Shown here: positions 1 to 7,888 of the stretch, piece by piece
How the letters are laid out: every line of letters begins with the position of its first letter
Position numbering within the stretch: the stretch's first letter is position 1
NCBI GenBank assembly: GCA_025938035.1
Contig: JAICQE010000033.1
Coordinates: 1 to 29,688, forward strand
From: Vicinamibacteria bacterium
GTDB taxonomy: Bacteria > Acidobacteriota > Vicinamibacteria > Vicinamibacterales > UBA2999
DNA: 29,688 bases
Direction of reading: 5' to 3'
Program-made: the position numbers and the translations under genes
Notes under the pieces: generated by a model
Seen by the model: the letters and a program-made list of their open reading frames with translations, nothing else
The model's database searches: none
Told to the model about the DNA's origin: nothing

Positions 1-1
1 C

Positions 2-1120
2 AACGAGCTGACCGACCTGCGGCAGCAGCTCAGTGACGTTCAGAGCGACGCCTTCATCGGCTGGGGCGACAGCCCGGCCATGCGTCAGGTCGCCCTCATC
101 ATCGACCAGGTCGCGGACAGCGACGTCACCGTGCTGATTCGCGGCGAAAGCGGTGTCGGGAAAGAGCTGGTCGCGCGGGCCATTCATCAGCGCTCGAACC
201 GGAAGACGCGTCCGTTCGTGAAGGTCAATTGCGCCGCGCTGCCGGCGGAGCTGCTCGAAAGCGAGCTGTTCGGCCACGAGAAAGGCGCATTCACCGGCGC
301 GGCCACCACGCGCATCGGCAAGTTCGAGCAGGCGCACACCGGCACGATCCTCCTCGACGAAATCGGCGAGATGAAGCCGCCGCTGCAGGCCAAGCTGCTG
401 CACGTGCTGCAGGACGCGGAGTTCACCAAGCTGGGCAGCAACAAGAAGATCAACGTGGATGTGCGTGTCCTCGCGGCGACGAACCGCGACCTCGAGCAGA
501 TGATGCTGCGCGGTGACTTCCGCGAGGATCTGTACTACCGGCTGAAGGTGATCGAGGCGATGGTGCCGCCGCTGCGCGAGCGGCGCGACGAAATCCCCAG
601 CCTCACCGATTTCTTCATCGTCAAGTACTCGCATCGCTACAACCGTCCCGTGCGCCCGCTGTCGGACGCGTTGCGCGAGCGGTTCCTCGCCTACGAGTGG
701 CCCGGCAATATCCGCGAGCTCGAAAACATGATCAAGCGGTTCGTCATCCTGCAGGACGAGCAGATGGTCATCCGCGAGTTCGAGAAGCCGCGGCTCAGCC
801 CGAACCCCGCCGGCGTAACGGCGCCGCAGAGCGAGTACTCGCCCGCGTATCACGCTCCGGCGCCCGCGGCGCCACCGCCGGCAGCGGCAGCAGCCGCTCC
901 GGACGACGAGGACGAGGACGACGCTGCCGAAGCGGGCGGGCAGGATGGACGGCGGCTGGCTGAGGTCGCGCGCGAAGCGGCGCTGGCGGCGGAGCGAGCG
1001 GTCATCTCCGATACGCTGAAGCAGGTCCACTGGAACCGCCGGAAGGCTGCGGTCCTCCTTGGCGTGAGCTACAAAACCCTGCTCAACAAGATCAAGGAGA
1101 CGGGGATCGAACGGCCGTAG
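2..1120 (+). CDS. sigma-54-dependent transcriptional activator, 5'-truncated by the window
   Basis: The reading frame is open from base 2, so the gene begins outside the window and the ATG at 80 is internal. What remains is the AAA+ domain and the DNA-binding domain of an NtrC-type enhancer-binding protein. Seen in order are the Walker A motif GESGVGKE, the sigma-54-contact loop GAFTGA, a Walker B motif (ILLDEIGE), an AATNRD segment, an arginine-finger region and a C-terminal Fis-type helix-turn-helix ([20 protein letters not shown]). An Ala/Pro-rich linker with a strongly acidic patch (about 910-940) joins the last two. The N-terminal sensory or receiver domain is not visible. It closely resembles the activator encoded at 1323, so the two look like tandem paralogues. 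An intrinsic terminator follows. Its targets are unknown; the neighbouring EPS genes are an obvious candidate. Confidence 0.93.
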   Translation, partial: NELTDLRQQLSDVQSDAFIGWGDSPAMRQVALIIDQVADSDVTVLIRGESGVGKELVARAIHQRSNRKTRPFVKVNCAALPAELLESELFGHEKGAFTGAATTRIGKFEQAHTGTILLDEIGEMKPPLQAKLLHVLQDAEFTKLGSNKKINVDVRVLAATNRDLEQMMLRGDFREDLYYRLKVIEAMVPPLRERRDEIPSLTDFFIVKYSHRYNRPVRPLSDALRERFLAYEWPGNIRELENMIKRFVILQDEQMVIREFEKPRLSPNPAGVTAPQSEYSPAYHAPAPAAPPPAAAAAAPDDEDEDDAAEAGGQDGRRLAEVAREAALAAERAVISDTLKQVHWNRRKAAVLLGVSYKTLLNKIKETGIERP

Positions 1121-1160
1121 CGCGCCTACAGCCGAGACGCGTCAACCGCCCAAAAAGAGC

Positions 1161-1188
1161 AACGGCGTTCCCTCGGGGACGCCGTTTT
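1161..1188 (+). terminator. Rho-independent terminator after the first activator
   Basis: The arm AACGGCGTTCC (from 1161) pairs with GGGACGCCGTT (to 1186) through one G-U wobble, closing a loop of about four bases, and TTTT follows at 1185-1188. It lies 40 nt after the stop codon at 1120. This separates the first activator's transcript from the second, which has its own promoter. Confidence 0.75.
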
Positions 1189-1258
1189 CCATTTTCGGGA
1201 TACCGGCGTCCATCCACGCCGCAGCGAATTCCTTCCTGTTCCAAAGGTTTTCCGGCGC

Positions 1259-1274
1259 TGGTACCTCGATTGCT
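1259..1274 (+). promoter_or_regulatory. sigma-54 (-24/-12) promoter
   Basis: TGGTAC at 1259-1264 and TTGCT at 1270-1274 match the sigma-54 consensus TGGCAC-N5-TTGCW with one mismatch in the -24 box. The invariant GG (1260-1261) and GC (1272-1273) are exactly 10 nt apart, as the family requires. The expected start of transcription is near 1285, giving a leader of roughly 40 nt before the ATG at 1323. The downstream gene is itself a sigma-54 activator, which suggests autoregulation or control by the neighbouring paralogue. Confidence 0.72.
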
Positions 1275-1322
1275 CGTCCGGATGCCCATGCGGCGCAGTC
1301 GAGCATCGGGGATGGGAGCGCG

Positions 1323-2792
1323 ATGAGCCAGAAGCATCAGGTGATGGTCGTCGACGACGACCTGGCGATGTGCGGGTTCCTCCAGGACTTCCTGGTGTCC
1401 CGCGGATACGGAGCGCTGACGATCAGCAACAGCGACGAAGCGGTCAAGCGCTTCCACGCGGAGCGGCCGTCGGCGGTGCTGCTCGACGTCATCATGCCCG
1501 GCATGGACGGGCTGGCGGCGCTCGCCGCGCTGAAGAAGATCGATCGCGAGATCCCGGTCATCGTGATGTCGGGACAGGGAGGGACGCAGACCGTCGTGCA
1601 GGCGATGAAGCTGGGCGCGAGCGATTTCGTCTGCAAGCCGTTCGAGGACCACGAGCTCGAAGTGCTCATTGCGTCGGCCATCCGGCAGCGCCAACTGAGC
1701 CAGGAGGTGGCATCGCTGCGTGCGCGCCTCAGCCAGCAGTCGAAATACTCGACCCTCTTCGGCAACAGCGACGCGATGACCGAAGTGCGAGATTTGATCG
1801 AGCGCGTGTCGGACACGGACGTCACGGTGCTGATTCGCGGCGAGAGCGGCACGGGCAAGGAGCTGGTCGCCCATGCCCTGCACGACCGATCGCTGCGCAA
1901 GGACAAGGCGTTCGTGAAGGTGAACTGCGCGGCGCTGCCGACGGAGCTGCTCGAATCCGAGCTGTTTGGATTCGAGAAGGGCGCCTTCACCGGCGCGATC
2001 CAGCAGAAGCCCGGCAAGTTCGAGTTCGCCAACCACGGCACGATGTTCCTCGACGAGATCGGAGATATCAGCTATCCGCTGCAGGCCAAGCTGCTGCAGG
2101 TGCTGCAGGACGGCGGATTCTCCCGGCTCGGAGGCAAAGCGGACGTCCAGGTGGACGTGCGGCTGATCGCCGCCACCAACCGCGACCTCGAGACCGCCGT
2201 CGCGTCGGGACAGTTCCGTGAGGACCTGTATTTCCGGCTGAACGTCGTGACCATCAACCTGCCTCCGCTGCGCGACCGGCGCGAAGAGATTCCGATCCTG
2301 ACGCAGCATTTCCTGGACAAATACTCGGCGCAGTACAACAAACCGCTGACTGCGATCAGCGGCGAGCTGTCGAATCAGTTCCTGAATTACGACTGGCCAG
2401 GGAACGTGCGCCAGCTGGAAAACCTGATCAAACGAATGGTGGTGCTCGGCACGGAAGCGGGCATCTCGCGCGAGCTGCTGCAGCCCGTCGTGAACTTGTC
2501 TCCCCGTCCGCTGTCACCGCCTCCCGTTGCGGTGCCGGCGCCCCCGGTTCTGCCGCCGACGCCAGCTCGCGTGAATTCGTGCGCCGAGCCCGTCGCCGCG
2601 GCGGCGGGCGCCGTCAGCGTGTCATTGAAGGACATCGCGCGTTCGGCCGCGCGCGAGGCGGAGCGCGAACTGATCCTGCGTATGCTGACGCGCACCCGGT
2701 GGAATCGGAAAGAGGCCGCGGAGAACCTCGGCATCAGCTACAAGGCGCTGCTGTACAAGATTAAAGAGAACGGCCTGGACACGGCCTCCTGA
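1323..2792 (+). CDS. NtrC-family sigma-54 response regulator
   Basis: This is a complete 489-residue response regulator. The N-terminal receiver domain shows the acidic pair D11/D12, the phosphoacceptor D55 in LLDVIMPGMDG, S83 and K105. The AAA+ domain has Walker A GESGTGKE with K179, the GAFTGA loop at 220-225 that contacts sigma-54, Walker B (FLDEIGD) and AATNRD. After a Pro-rich linker the C-terminus carries a Fis-type helix-turn-helix (NRKEAAENLGISYKALLYKI). Phosphorylation by an unseen histidine kinase should allow ATP-driven opening of sigma-54 promoters. The ATG at 1323 lies downstream of a well-formed sigma-54 promoter. The gene ends 8 nt before the degenerate-GGDEF gene, so the two are probably co-transcribed. 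Response regulators of this kind accompany EPS loci of the exosortase A type, which fits the genes downstream. Confidence 0.95.
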   Translation: MSQKHQVMVVDDDLAMCGFLQDFLVSRGYGALTISNSDEAVKRFHAERPSAVLLDVIMPGMDGLAALAALKKIDREIPVIVMSGQGGTQTVVQAMKLGASDFVCKPFEDHELEVLIASAIRQRQLSQEVASLRARLSQQSKYSTLFGNSDAMTEVRDLIERVSDTDVTVLIRGESGTGKELVAHALHDRSLRKDKAFVKVNCAALPTELLESELFGFEKGAFTGAIQQKPGKFEFANHGTMFLDEIGDISYPLQAKLLQVLQDGGFSRLGGKADVQVDVRLIAATNRDLETAVASGQFREDLYFRLNVVTINLPPLRDRREEIPILTQHFLDKYSAQYNKPLTAISGELSNQFLNYDWPGNVRQLENLIKRMVVLGTEAGISRELLQPVVNLSPRPLSPPPVAVPAPPVLPPTPARVNSCAEPVAAAAGAVSVSLKDIARSAAREAERELILRMLTRTRWNRKEAAENLGISYKALLYKIKENGLDTAS

Positions 2793-2800
2793 CGCCTGCC

Positions 2801-3259
2801 ATGAGCGACTCGCTCTTCGACGAGGATTCGCGGCTGCTCAAGCCGCACGCCTTCGAATTCGTGCTCGACGGCGAACTGCGGCGGGCCGTCCGGTCGCAGA
2901 ACTACCTCACGCTGGTGACGGTGGAGACCAGCCGCGAATACGATGGCATGACGGTCGCGGCCGATCAGGGCACCGTCGGCGAGGTTGCCCAGATCATCCG
3001 CAACGAGGTGCGCGACACCGACGTGCTGGGCGTCACCAACCACGGGCTGCTCTCGCTCGTACTGCTCGACGCCGATTACGCGAACTCGACGCGCGTCATC
3101 GACCGGCTGATGGAGCGGATGAATCACTACGACTTCCCCGCACCGCTGCGCCTGTCGGTGGGAGCCGCGTGCTACCCGACCGACGCGGTCGATGCGCAGT
3201 CGCTGCAACGGCAGGCCGTCTCGCATCCGGTCATCAGCTGGCGGGGGGGGCATCCTTGA
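2801..3259 (+). CDS. small degenerate GGDEF-domain protein
   Basis: This 152-residue protein aligns by eye with the second half of a diguanylate cyclase domain. The segment IIRNEVRDTDVLGVTNHGLL sits where an active enzyme has R..D...R.GGDEF, and LRLSVGAACYPTDA matches the conserved strand near the domain's end. The GGDEF signature is replaced by roughly TNHGL, so synthesis of cyclic di-GMP is not expected. A role in protein contact or nucleotide sensing is possible but unproven. It begins 8 nt after the response-regulator stop codon and is probably translated from the same mRNA. The last codons read through a run of eight G (3243-3250), where slippage or a sequencing error would change the C-terminus. 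Confidence 0.72.
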   Translation: MSDSLFDEDSRLLKPHAFEFVLDGELRRAVRSQNYLTLVTVETSREYDGMTVAADQGTVGEVAQIIRNEVRDTDVLGVTNHGLLSLVLLDADYANSTRVIDRLMERMNHYDFPAPLRLSVGAACYPTDAVDAQSLQRQAVSHPVISWRGGHP

Positions 3260-3440
3260 GCTAACCGTTCGAATCGCTCGACACCTTCGCGTTCGGCATT
3301 TCATCGGTACTTTTCGGAACTGCTCTTCACACACGGCCGTGCGCAAGCGTACCAACCCCGCGCGCGCGCTCGTTTTCGTGCATTTCCCCGCGTTTCAGGA
3401 CCGCCGTGGCATCGGCACATACCGCATGCCAGCGAATGGT
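3260..3440. other. intergenic region with no recognisable gene or promoter
   Basis: This is the first part of the roughly 320-nt gap before the EPS run. I see no convincing -10/-35 pair and no good -24/-12 pair; the only GG-N10-GC spacing in this stretch (about 3327-3340) lacks the flanking TGG and TTGC consensus bases. A promoter for the EPS run should lie in or near here, but I cannot place it. Open frames across the region do not look like proteins. Confidence 0.5.
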
Positions 3441-3444
3441 GTGA

Positions 3445-3564
3445 ACGGTTATTGCACTTCAGGCGCGACGTAAGTGAACCGTATCAGCAGGTGATACGGC
3501 GGCGTCGCCGGCGTTTACGGCACACGCGCAAGGGATGCGTGAGTCACGGGGGCGAAGCCCGTGA
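3445..3564 (+). promoter_or_regulatory. candidate structured 5' leader of the EPS run
   Basis: Several potential RNA hairpins follow one another just upstream of the first EPS start codon. The first pairs ACGGTT plus CACTT (3445-3450, 3455-3459) with AAGTG plus AACCGT (3472-3476, 3477-3482) around a 4-nt bulge. The second is CCGTATCA (3479-3486) with TGATACGG (3492-3499). These two share bases 3479-3482 and so exclude each other. Smaller stems lie at 3500-3510 and 3523-3541. The last, TCACGGG (3544-3550) with CCCGTGA (3558-3564), abuts the GGAG-like ribosome-binding sequence. The arrangement suggests attenuation or translational control. The second inverted repeat could equally be a protein operator. 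I do not recognise a known riboswitch class. Confidence 0.42.
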
Positions 3565-3582
3565 GGAGTGAAAACAGGAACT

Positions 3583-4743
3583 ATGCGTTCGACCATTCTC
3601 GCCACGCTCGCCGTGATCACGGCACTGTCGCCAGCCGTGTCGGCGCAGACGCGCTTCACGTTCGTGCCCTCGCTGTCGATTGCAGGCGTCTACGACGACA
3701 ACCTCTTCGCGACAGAGGAAGGCAGCGCCGGGAAGATGCTGCAGGTCCGCCCGACGGTCGAAGGGAACTACGAGTCGCCGCGGCTCAAGTTTCTCAGCCT
3801 GTATTCGCAGGACATGCTGCGCTCGAACTTCTCGACGCTGAACACCGTCGATGCACGGCGGCACGCGTACCTCGACACCGAGTTCCGCAGCTCGCCGCTG
3901 ACGACATTCGGCGTCGTCGGGCGCTACGACAGGTCCGAAACACCCGGGGAAATCGAGCTCGACACGGGAATCCTCGGCGCACGGCGGACGGCGCAGCGCT
4001 GGCAGCTCTCGCCGACGCTGGTGCGGCGCTTGAATCCGCGCTCGGTGATCACCGCGGGCTACGACTTCACGCGCGAGAACGAGCTCGACACGCCGAGCGG
4101 CACGCTGCATCAGGGGCGGGTCGCGCTGTCGCGTGAGTTCACGCCGCGATCGGCGATTGTCGGGACCTACCTCGCCAGGTATTTCGTCGACCCGCTCGGG
4201 GAGTCCTCGTCACACTCGGTGCTCGCCGGCTGGACGCGCGAGATGGCGCCGCACACTCACCTGTCGCTGTATGCGGGACCGCGGGTCAGCTCGTATCAGA
4301 GCGGCGTCAAGCCGGAGCTGTCGGCGTCGCTCAGGCGCGACACGAACCGCTTCGACGTCAGGGCCGACTACTGGCACGGCGAAACGATCATCCTCGGCAT
4401 CGAAGGACCGGTCGCGGTGGACAGCGGCTCGCTGCGGATCACCTGGCCCTTCCGCAGCCGCTGGGAGTTCGGCACCCACCTCGGCGCGACCGACATCGAC
4501 ACCCTCGATTTCCGTGAGGCGCGTGTGTACCGAAGCGCCCTGCTTGCCTCCTGGACGTCCCGCGGGATGTATAGCGTCTCCGCTTCGTATGGCGTGGATT
4601 ACCAACAGGGCGATATCCGCCGCCGTCTGGACGACAACGTATTGCGGCACGTGTTTCGCGTGAGCTTTACCGTCGCGCCGCGGCTCTTCCGTTCGATTCT
4701 GCCGCCGGATGAGGCGGCGCGAGTGAAAGGGGTTATTCGATGA
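3583..4743 (+). CDS. outer-membrane beta-barrel protein of the EPS export system
   Basis: The protein of about 386 residues opens with a signal peptide (MRSTILATLAVITALSPAVSAQ). After it come alternating short strands ending in aromatic residues, typical of an outer-membrane beta-barrel, and a VYDDNLF segment common near the start of EPS-associated barrels. It has no enzyme motif. Barrels of this kind are found beside Wza-like proteins in EPS loci and may form or assist the outer-membrane exit. An in-frame GTG at 3568 would add five residues, but the GAGGAG at 3563-3568 overlaps that codon. The ATG at 3583 has AGGAA just upstream and starts directly with the signal peptide, so I prefer it. 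The gene overlaps the next by ATGA. The family call rests on overall pattern rather than a diagnostic motif. Confidence 0.8.
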   Translation: MRSTILATLAVITALSPAVSAQTRFTFVPSLSIAGVYDDNLFATEEGSAGKMLQVRPTVEGNYESPRLKFLSLYSQDMLRSNFSTLNTVDARRHAYLDTEFRSSPLTTFGVVGRYDRSETPGEIELDTGILGARRTAQRWQLSPTLVRRLNPRSVITAGYDFTRENELDTPSGTLHQGRVALSREFTPRSAIVGTYLARYFVDPLGESSSHSVLAGWTREMAPHTHLSLYAGPRVSSYQSGVKPELSASLRRDTNRFDVRADYWHGETIILGIEGPVAVDSGSLRITWPFRSRWEFGTHLGATDIDTLDFREARVYRSALLASWTSRGMYSVSASYGVDYQQGDIRRRLDDNVLRHVFRVSFTVAPRLFRSILPPDEAARVKGVIR

Positions 4744-5450
4744 TCGCGCGGGTCCTGACAACGTTCACAGCTGCATTCGTCCTCGCGTCGGCCGCGTTCG
4801 CGCAGCAGACCACGGCACCGCGCGAAGCGGTCGGCACCGCCGGCACCACACCGCCCGCACAGACGCCGCCGGCGGCGACGAAGGCCGTGCCCGCCCCGCC
4901 GGCAGCGGCACCGGCCGCAGCGCCGGCCGCAGGCGCACGCGCGATCGAAGCGGCGCGCGTCGATCCGCGTGACTACAAGATTGGGCCCGAGGACATCCTC
5001 GACATCCACGTCTGGAAGAACGAGGAGCTCAGTCGCGAGCGGATCCCGGTCCGGCCCGACGGCAAGATCTCGCACCCGCTCGTCCACGACATCACCGTCG
5101 CCGGCCTGACCGCGGGTCAGGTCAGGGTCGAAGTGGCGCAGCGCCTGGCGCAGTTCATCGATCCGGCACCGGAAGTGTCGGTCGTCGTTCGCGAGATTCA
5201 CAGTCCGAAGGTCTCGGTGTCGGGCAACGTCCGCATGGCCGGCTACTTCGAGTTGAAGACACCCGACGTCACCGTGCTCGACATGATTGCCAAGGCACAG
5301 GGGCTGAACGAGTTCGCCGACAAGGGCAACATCAAGGTGATCCGCCGCGGCCAGAACGGCGCGATCGACTTCAAGTACAACGACGCCATCAACGGCAAGA
5401 ATGGCGCGAACTTCGTCGTCCAGCCCGGCGACGTCATCGTCGTCAACTGA
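4740..5450 (+). CDS. Wza-like polysaccharide export protein
   Basis: This 236-residue protein has a signal peptide (cleavage near AFAQ), an Ala/Pro-rich linker to about residue 75, then a polysaccharide export domain starting YKIGPEDILDIHVWKNEEL. An SLBB segment follows (VSVSGNVRMAGYFELK to VQPGDVIVVN). Family members form the periplasmic and outer-membrane channel of Wzx/Wzy-dependent EPS export. No lipobox cysteine is visible, and there is no C-terminal amphipathic helix like the one with which Wza crosses the outer membrane. The neighbouring beta-barrel may therefore supply the outer-membrane pore, which is inference. The start overlaps the previous stop as ATGA, indicating translational coupling. 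Confidence 0.92.
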   Translation: MIARVLTTFTAAFVLASAAFAQQTTAPREAVGTAGTTPPAQTPPAATKAVPAPPAAAPAAAPAAGARAIEAARVDPRDYKIGPEDILDIHVWKNEELSRERIPVRPDGKISHPLVHDITVAGLTAGQVRVEVAQRLAQFIDPAPEVSVVVREIHSPKVSVSGNVRMAGYFELKTPDVTVLDMIAKAQGLNEFADKGNIKVIRRGQNGAIDFKYNDAINGKNGANFVVQPGDVIVVN

Positions 5451-5457
5451 GGAGCCC

Positions 5458-7122
5458 ATGGCCCGCGAGTTCATGTCCCCCGCATCCGACGAATCCATCG
5501 CCCTGCGGACGATCGCCATCCTTCGCCGGCGCGCGCTCATCGCCGCGGTCGCCTTCACGACCGTCATCGCCGCCGCCGTCGCGTTCGCCGTCTACCTGCC
5601 CGACCTGTATACGGCGAGCGCGATCGTGACCATCGAGCGCCCGCTGCCGGATGGCGTGATCCGCACCAACGTCGGCAACGAACTGGAAAGCCGTCTGTAT
5701 CAAATCCGGCAGGAGGTCCTCAGCCGCGAGCGGCTGACGAGCCTGATCAAGCGGTTCGATCTGTATCCCGAGCTGCGGCGGACAGCCGGATTCGAGGACG
5801 TGCTGAACCAGGCGCGCGAGGACATCGACTGGGAGGCGAACGGGCCGGAGCAGGTCTCCGGCCGGACAAAGACCGTCGCATTCACGCTGACCTATACGGG
5901 CAACGACCAGCGCAATGTCGCGAACGTGACCAACGCGATCGCACAGTTCTTCGTCGAGCACAACTCCGCGATCCGCGCCGGCGAGGCGCGTCGCGCCGTG
6001 CAGCTGGTCGAAGAGCAGATGAAAGCGGCGAAGCAGCAGGTGGACATCCAGGAGGCGCGGCTGCGCGATTTCACGCTGCGGAACCAGGCGCAGCTGCCGC
6101 AGGCCGCCGGCGTCGCCATGGCGGCGTATCAGTCCCTCGCCGATGAACTGCGCCGCAACCGCGACGATCAGCGCCGCAACATGGACGCGAGGGAGAAGCT
6201 GCTGGAAGGGCTGGAGGACGCCTCCGCGGTTGCCGCAGCGGCCAAAGGCGTGCTGGCCTCGGACCCGGCCGGTGTCCCGGTATCAAAGGAGCTGGCGGAG
6301 GCGAGGGAGCGTCTGGGGCAGGCGCGGAAAGATCTCATCGAAGCCGAGCGCAAGGGGTTCACCGCAAACCACCCCGAGATCATCAGCGCCAGCAGCCGCA
6401 TCGCCGCCATCGAAAAGGAAGTGCAGGACCAGCAGGCACGTGATCTCGCCGCCTACAAGGCCAGACAGGCCACCGACGCACAACGGCAGGCGGTCTCGAA
6501 CACGCCACAGAACCTCGCCGCGCTGCCGCGCAGCAGGCGTGGCATCAAGGATTTCGACGACGAGCTGACGCGGCTGCGGAGCGAAGAAAAGGATCTGCAG
6601 CAGCGGATCGCCGTGCTGCAGCAGCGGTTCGATTCGACCCCGGGTGTCCAGGAGGGCTACCTCCAGGCGCAGCGCGAGTACTCGTCGGCGAAGGAGAACT
6701 ACGACGTGCTGGCCCGCAGGTTCGACGAGGCGCGGCTGGCCGAGTCGGTGGAAACGGGCCACCAGGGCGAGAACTTCCGCATTCTCGATGCGGCGGTTGC
6801 GCCCGAAGGTCCGTCCGCGCCGAACCGGCTTCGCCTGGTGCTGATGGGACTGCTCCTGGCCCTTGCCGCCATGGCGGGCGCGGTGGTGCTCGCCGAACAG
6901 TTCGACACGTCGTTCCACAACGTCGACGAAGTGCGCGAGTTCACCGGGGTGCCGGTGCTCGCGACGATTCCGCAAATCGGCGCCGCGCCGCGCCGCGGCT
7001 GGGCGCGCGCCACGCTCGGCACGGCGTCCGCGGTTGCGGCGGTCGTACTCGTCGCCACGCTCTCCGCCTATCTCGCTCACGGAAACGACACGCTGGTGCG
7101 GCTGCTCCAGCGCGCGGGTTAA
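5458..7122 (+). CDS. Wzz/GNVR chain-length determinant protein
   Basis: The protein has about 554 residues. A cytoplasmic N-terminus is followed by a membrane helix (about 26-47), a Wzz domain with the typical LYTASAIVTIERP strand, a long coiled-coil periplasmic region (about 190-430) and a GNVR segment (YLQAQREYSSAKENYDVLAR). A second helix lies at about 459-481 and an extra C-terminal helix at about 521-542. Such polysaccharide co-polymerases set chain length and contact the export channel. No ATP-binding domain is fused; the kinase is the next gene. The frame is open from 5401, inside the export gene, but ATG 5458 has GAGGAG at 5449-5454 and lies 7 nt after the preceding stop, so it is the likely start. 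Confidence 0.92.
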   Translation: MAREFMSPASDESIALRTIAILRRRALIAAVAFTTVIAAAVAFAVYLPDLYTASAIVTIERPLPDGVIRTNVGNELESRLYQIRQEVLSRERLTSLIKRFDLYPELRRTAGFEDVLNQAREDIDWEANGPEQVSGRTKTVAFTLTYTGNDQRNVANVTNAIAQFFVEHNSAIRAGEARRAVQLVEEQMKAAKQQVDIQEARLRDFTLRNQAQLPQAAGVAMAAYQSLADELRRNRDDQRRNMDAREKLLEGLEDASAVAAAAKGVLASDPAGVPVSKELAEARERLGQARKDLIEAERKGFTANHPEIISASSRIAAIEKEVQDQQARDLAAYKARQATDAQRQAVSNTPQNLAALPRSRRGIKDFDDELTRLRSEEKDLQQRIAVLQQRFDSTPGVQEGYLQAQREYSSAKENYDVLARRFDEARLAESVETGHQGENFRILDAAVAPEGPSAPNRLRLVLMGLLLALAAMAGAVVLAEQFDTSFHNVDEVREFTGVPVLATIPQIGAAPRRGWARATLGTASAVAAVVLVATLSAYLAHGNDTLVRLLQRAG

Positions 7123-7133
7123 GGGGTCACATC

Positions 7134-7859
7134 GTGAAAAGGACGCTCACACCATCGCTCAATTCCCGGCTGGTCAGCTTCACCAGCCCCGGCTCGTTCG
7201 CCGCCGAGCAGTACCAGGGGCTGCGGATCACGATCGAGCGGCTCACAAAAACGCGAGGGTCGCAGGTGCTGGCGATCACCAGCCCGGCGGCGGGCGAAGG
7301 CAAGACGCTGACCGCCGTGAACCTCGCCGGCGCGCTGGCGCGCGAATCGGACGGCCGCGTGCTGCTGATCGACGCCGACCTGCGCCGGCCCTCGATTGCT
7401 GCGACGCTGGGATTGGAAACGTCGCCCGGGCTGACCGACGTGCTGTCGAGCGACCGGCTCGAGCTCGCCGCGGTTGCGCAGCCGGTGCAGACGTTCCCGC
7501 TGTGGGCGGTGACGTCCGGCACGCCCGGCTCCGCCATCCACCGTCTCCTCCGCTCGCCGCGGTTCGACGGCCTGATCCAGCGCGCGCGGCAGGACTTCGA
7601 CGTGGTCATCGTGGACACGCCGCCCCTCCTGCCGGTGTTCGACTCGGCGGTCCTGTCGCGAATCGTCGATCAGATGCTCGTCGTCGTCGCCGCCAACCAG
7701 ACGCCGCGGAAGCTGCTTGGCGAAGCGCTCAACCTCGTGGACCCGGCAAAGGTGATGGGCATCGTGTTCAACCGCGACGACCGGCCGCTGTTCGGGTACT
7801 ACGACGAGTACTACCGGGAATATTTTCCCGACACCTCTGGCGCGGTAAGCCAGGCATAG
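7134..7859 (+). CDS. CpsD/CapB-type bacterial tyrosine autokinase
   Basis: This 241-residue cytoplasmic kinase is of the BY-kinase family. It has Walker A SPAAGEGKT (K57), Walker A' VLLIDADLRRPS and Walker B VVIVDTPP. The tyrosine-rich tail YYDEYYREY carries Y222, Y223, Y226, Y227 and Y230 for autophosphorylation. In Wzx/Wzy systems the partner polysaccharide co-polymerase activates such kinases, and cycles of phosphorylation control polymer export. Here that partner is the preceding gene, 11 nt upstream, so kinase and activator are separate polypeptides. The start is GTG 7134 with AAGGGG at 7121-7126. Confidence 0.95.
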   Translation: MKRTLTPSLNSRLVSFTSPGSFAAEQYQGLRITIERLTKTRGSQVLAITSPAAGEGKTLTAVNLAGALARESDGRVLLIDADLRRPSIAATLGLETSPGLTDVLSSDRLELAAVAQPVQTFPLWAVTSGTPGSAIHRLLRSPRFDGLIQRARQDFDVVIVDTPPLLPVFDSAVLSRIVDQMLVVVAANQTPRKLLGEALNLVDPAKVMGIVFNRDDRPLFGYYDEYYREYFPDTSGAVSQA

Positions 7860-7888
7860 GAGCCCAACGAACCCTTGGGAACACTGGG

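Noticed and set aside
3327..3340. Sigma-54 promoter for the EPS run
   Set aside because: GG and GC have the right spacing, but TGGCAC and TTGC bases are missing around them; chance is likely in such GC-rich DNA.
3192..3473. Plus-strand open frame of 93 codons after the GGDEF-like gene
   Set aside because: It is Arg-rich without conserved pattern, overlaps the preceding gene in another frame, and has no supporting start signals.
3441..3567. Cyclic-di-GMP (GEMM) riboswitch in the EPS leader
   Set aside because: The expected conserved blocks (GCAAACC-like, GGACGCAAAGCC-like, GGTAGC) are absent. Only generic hairpins are present.
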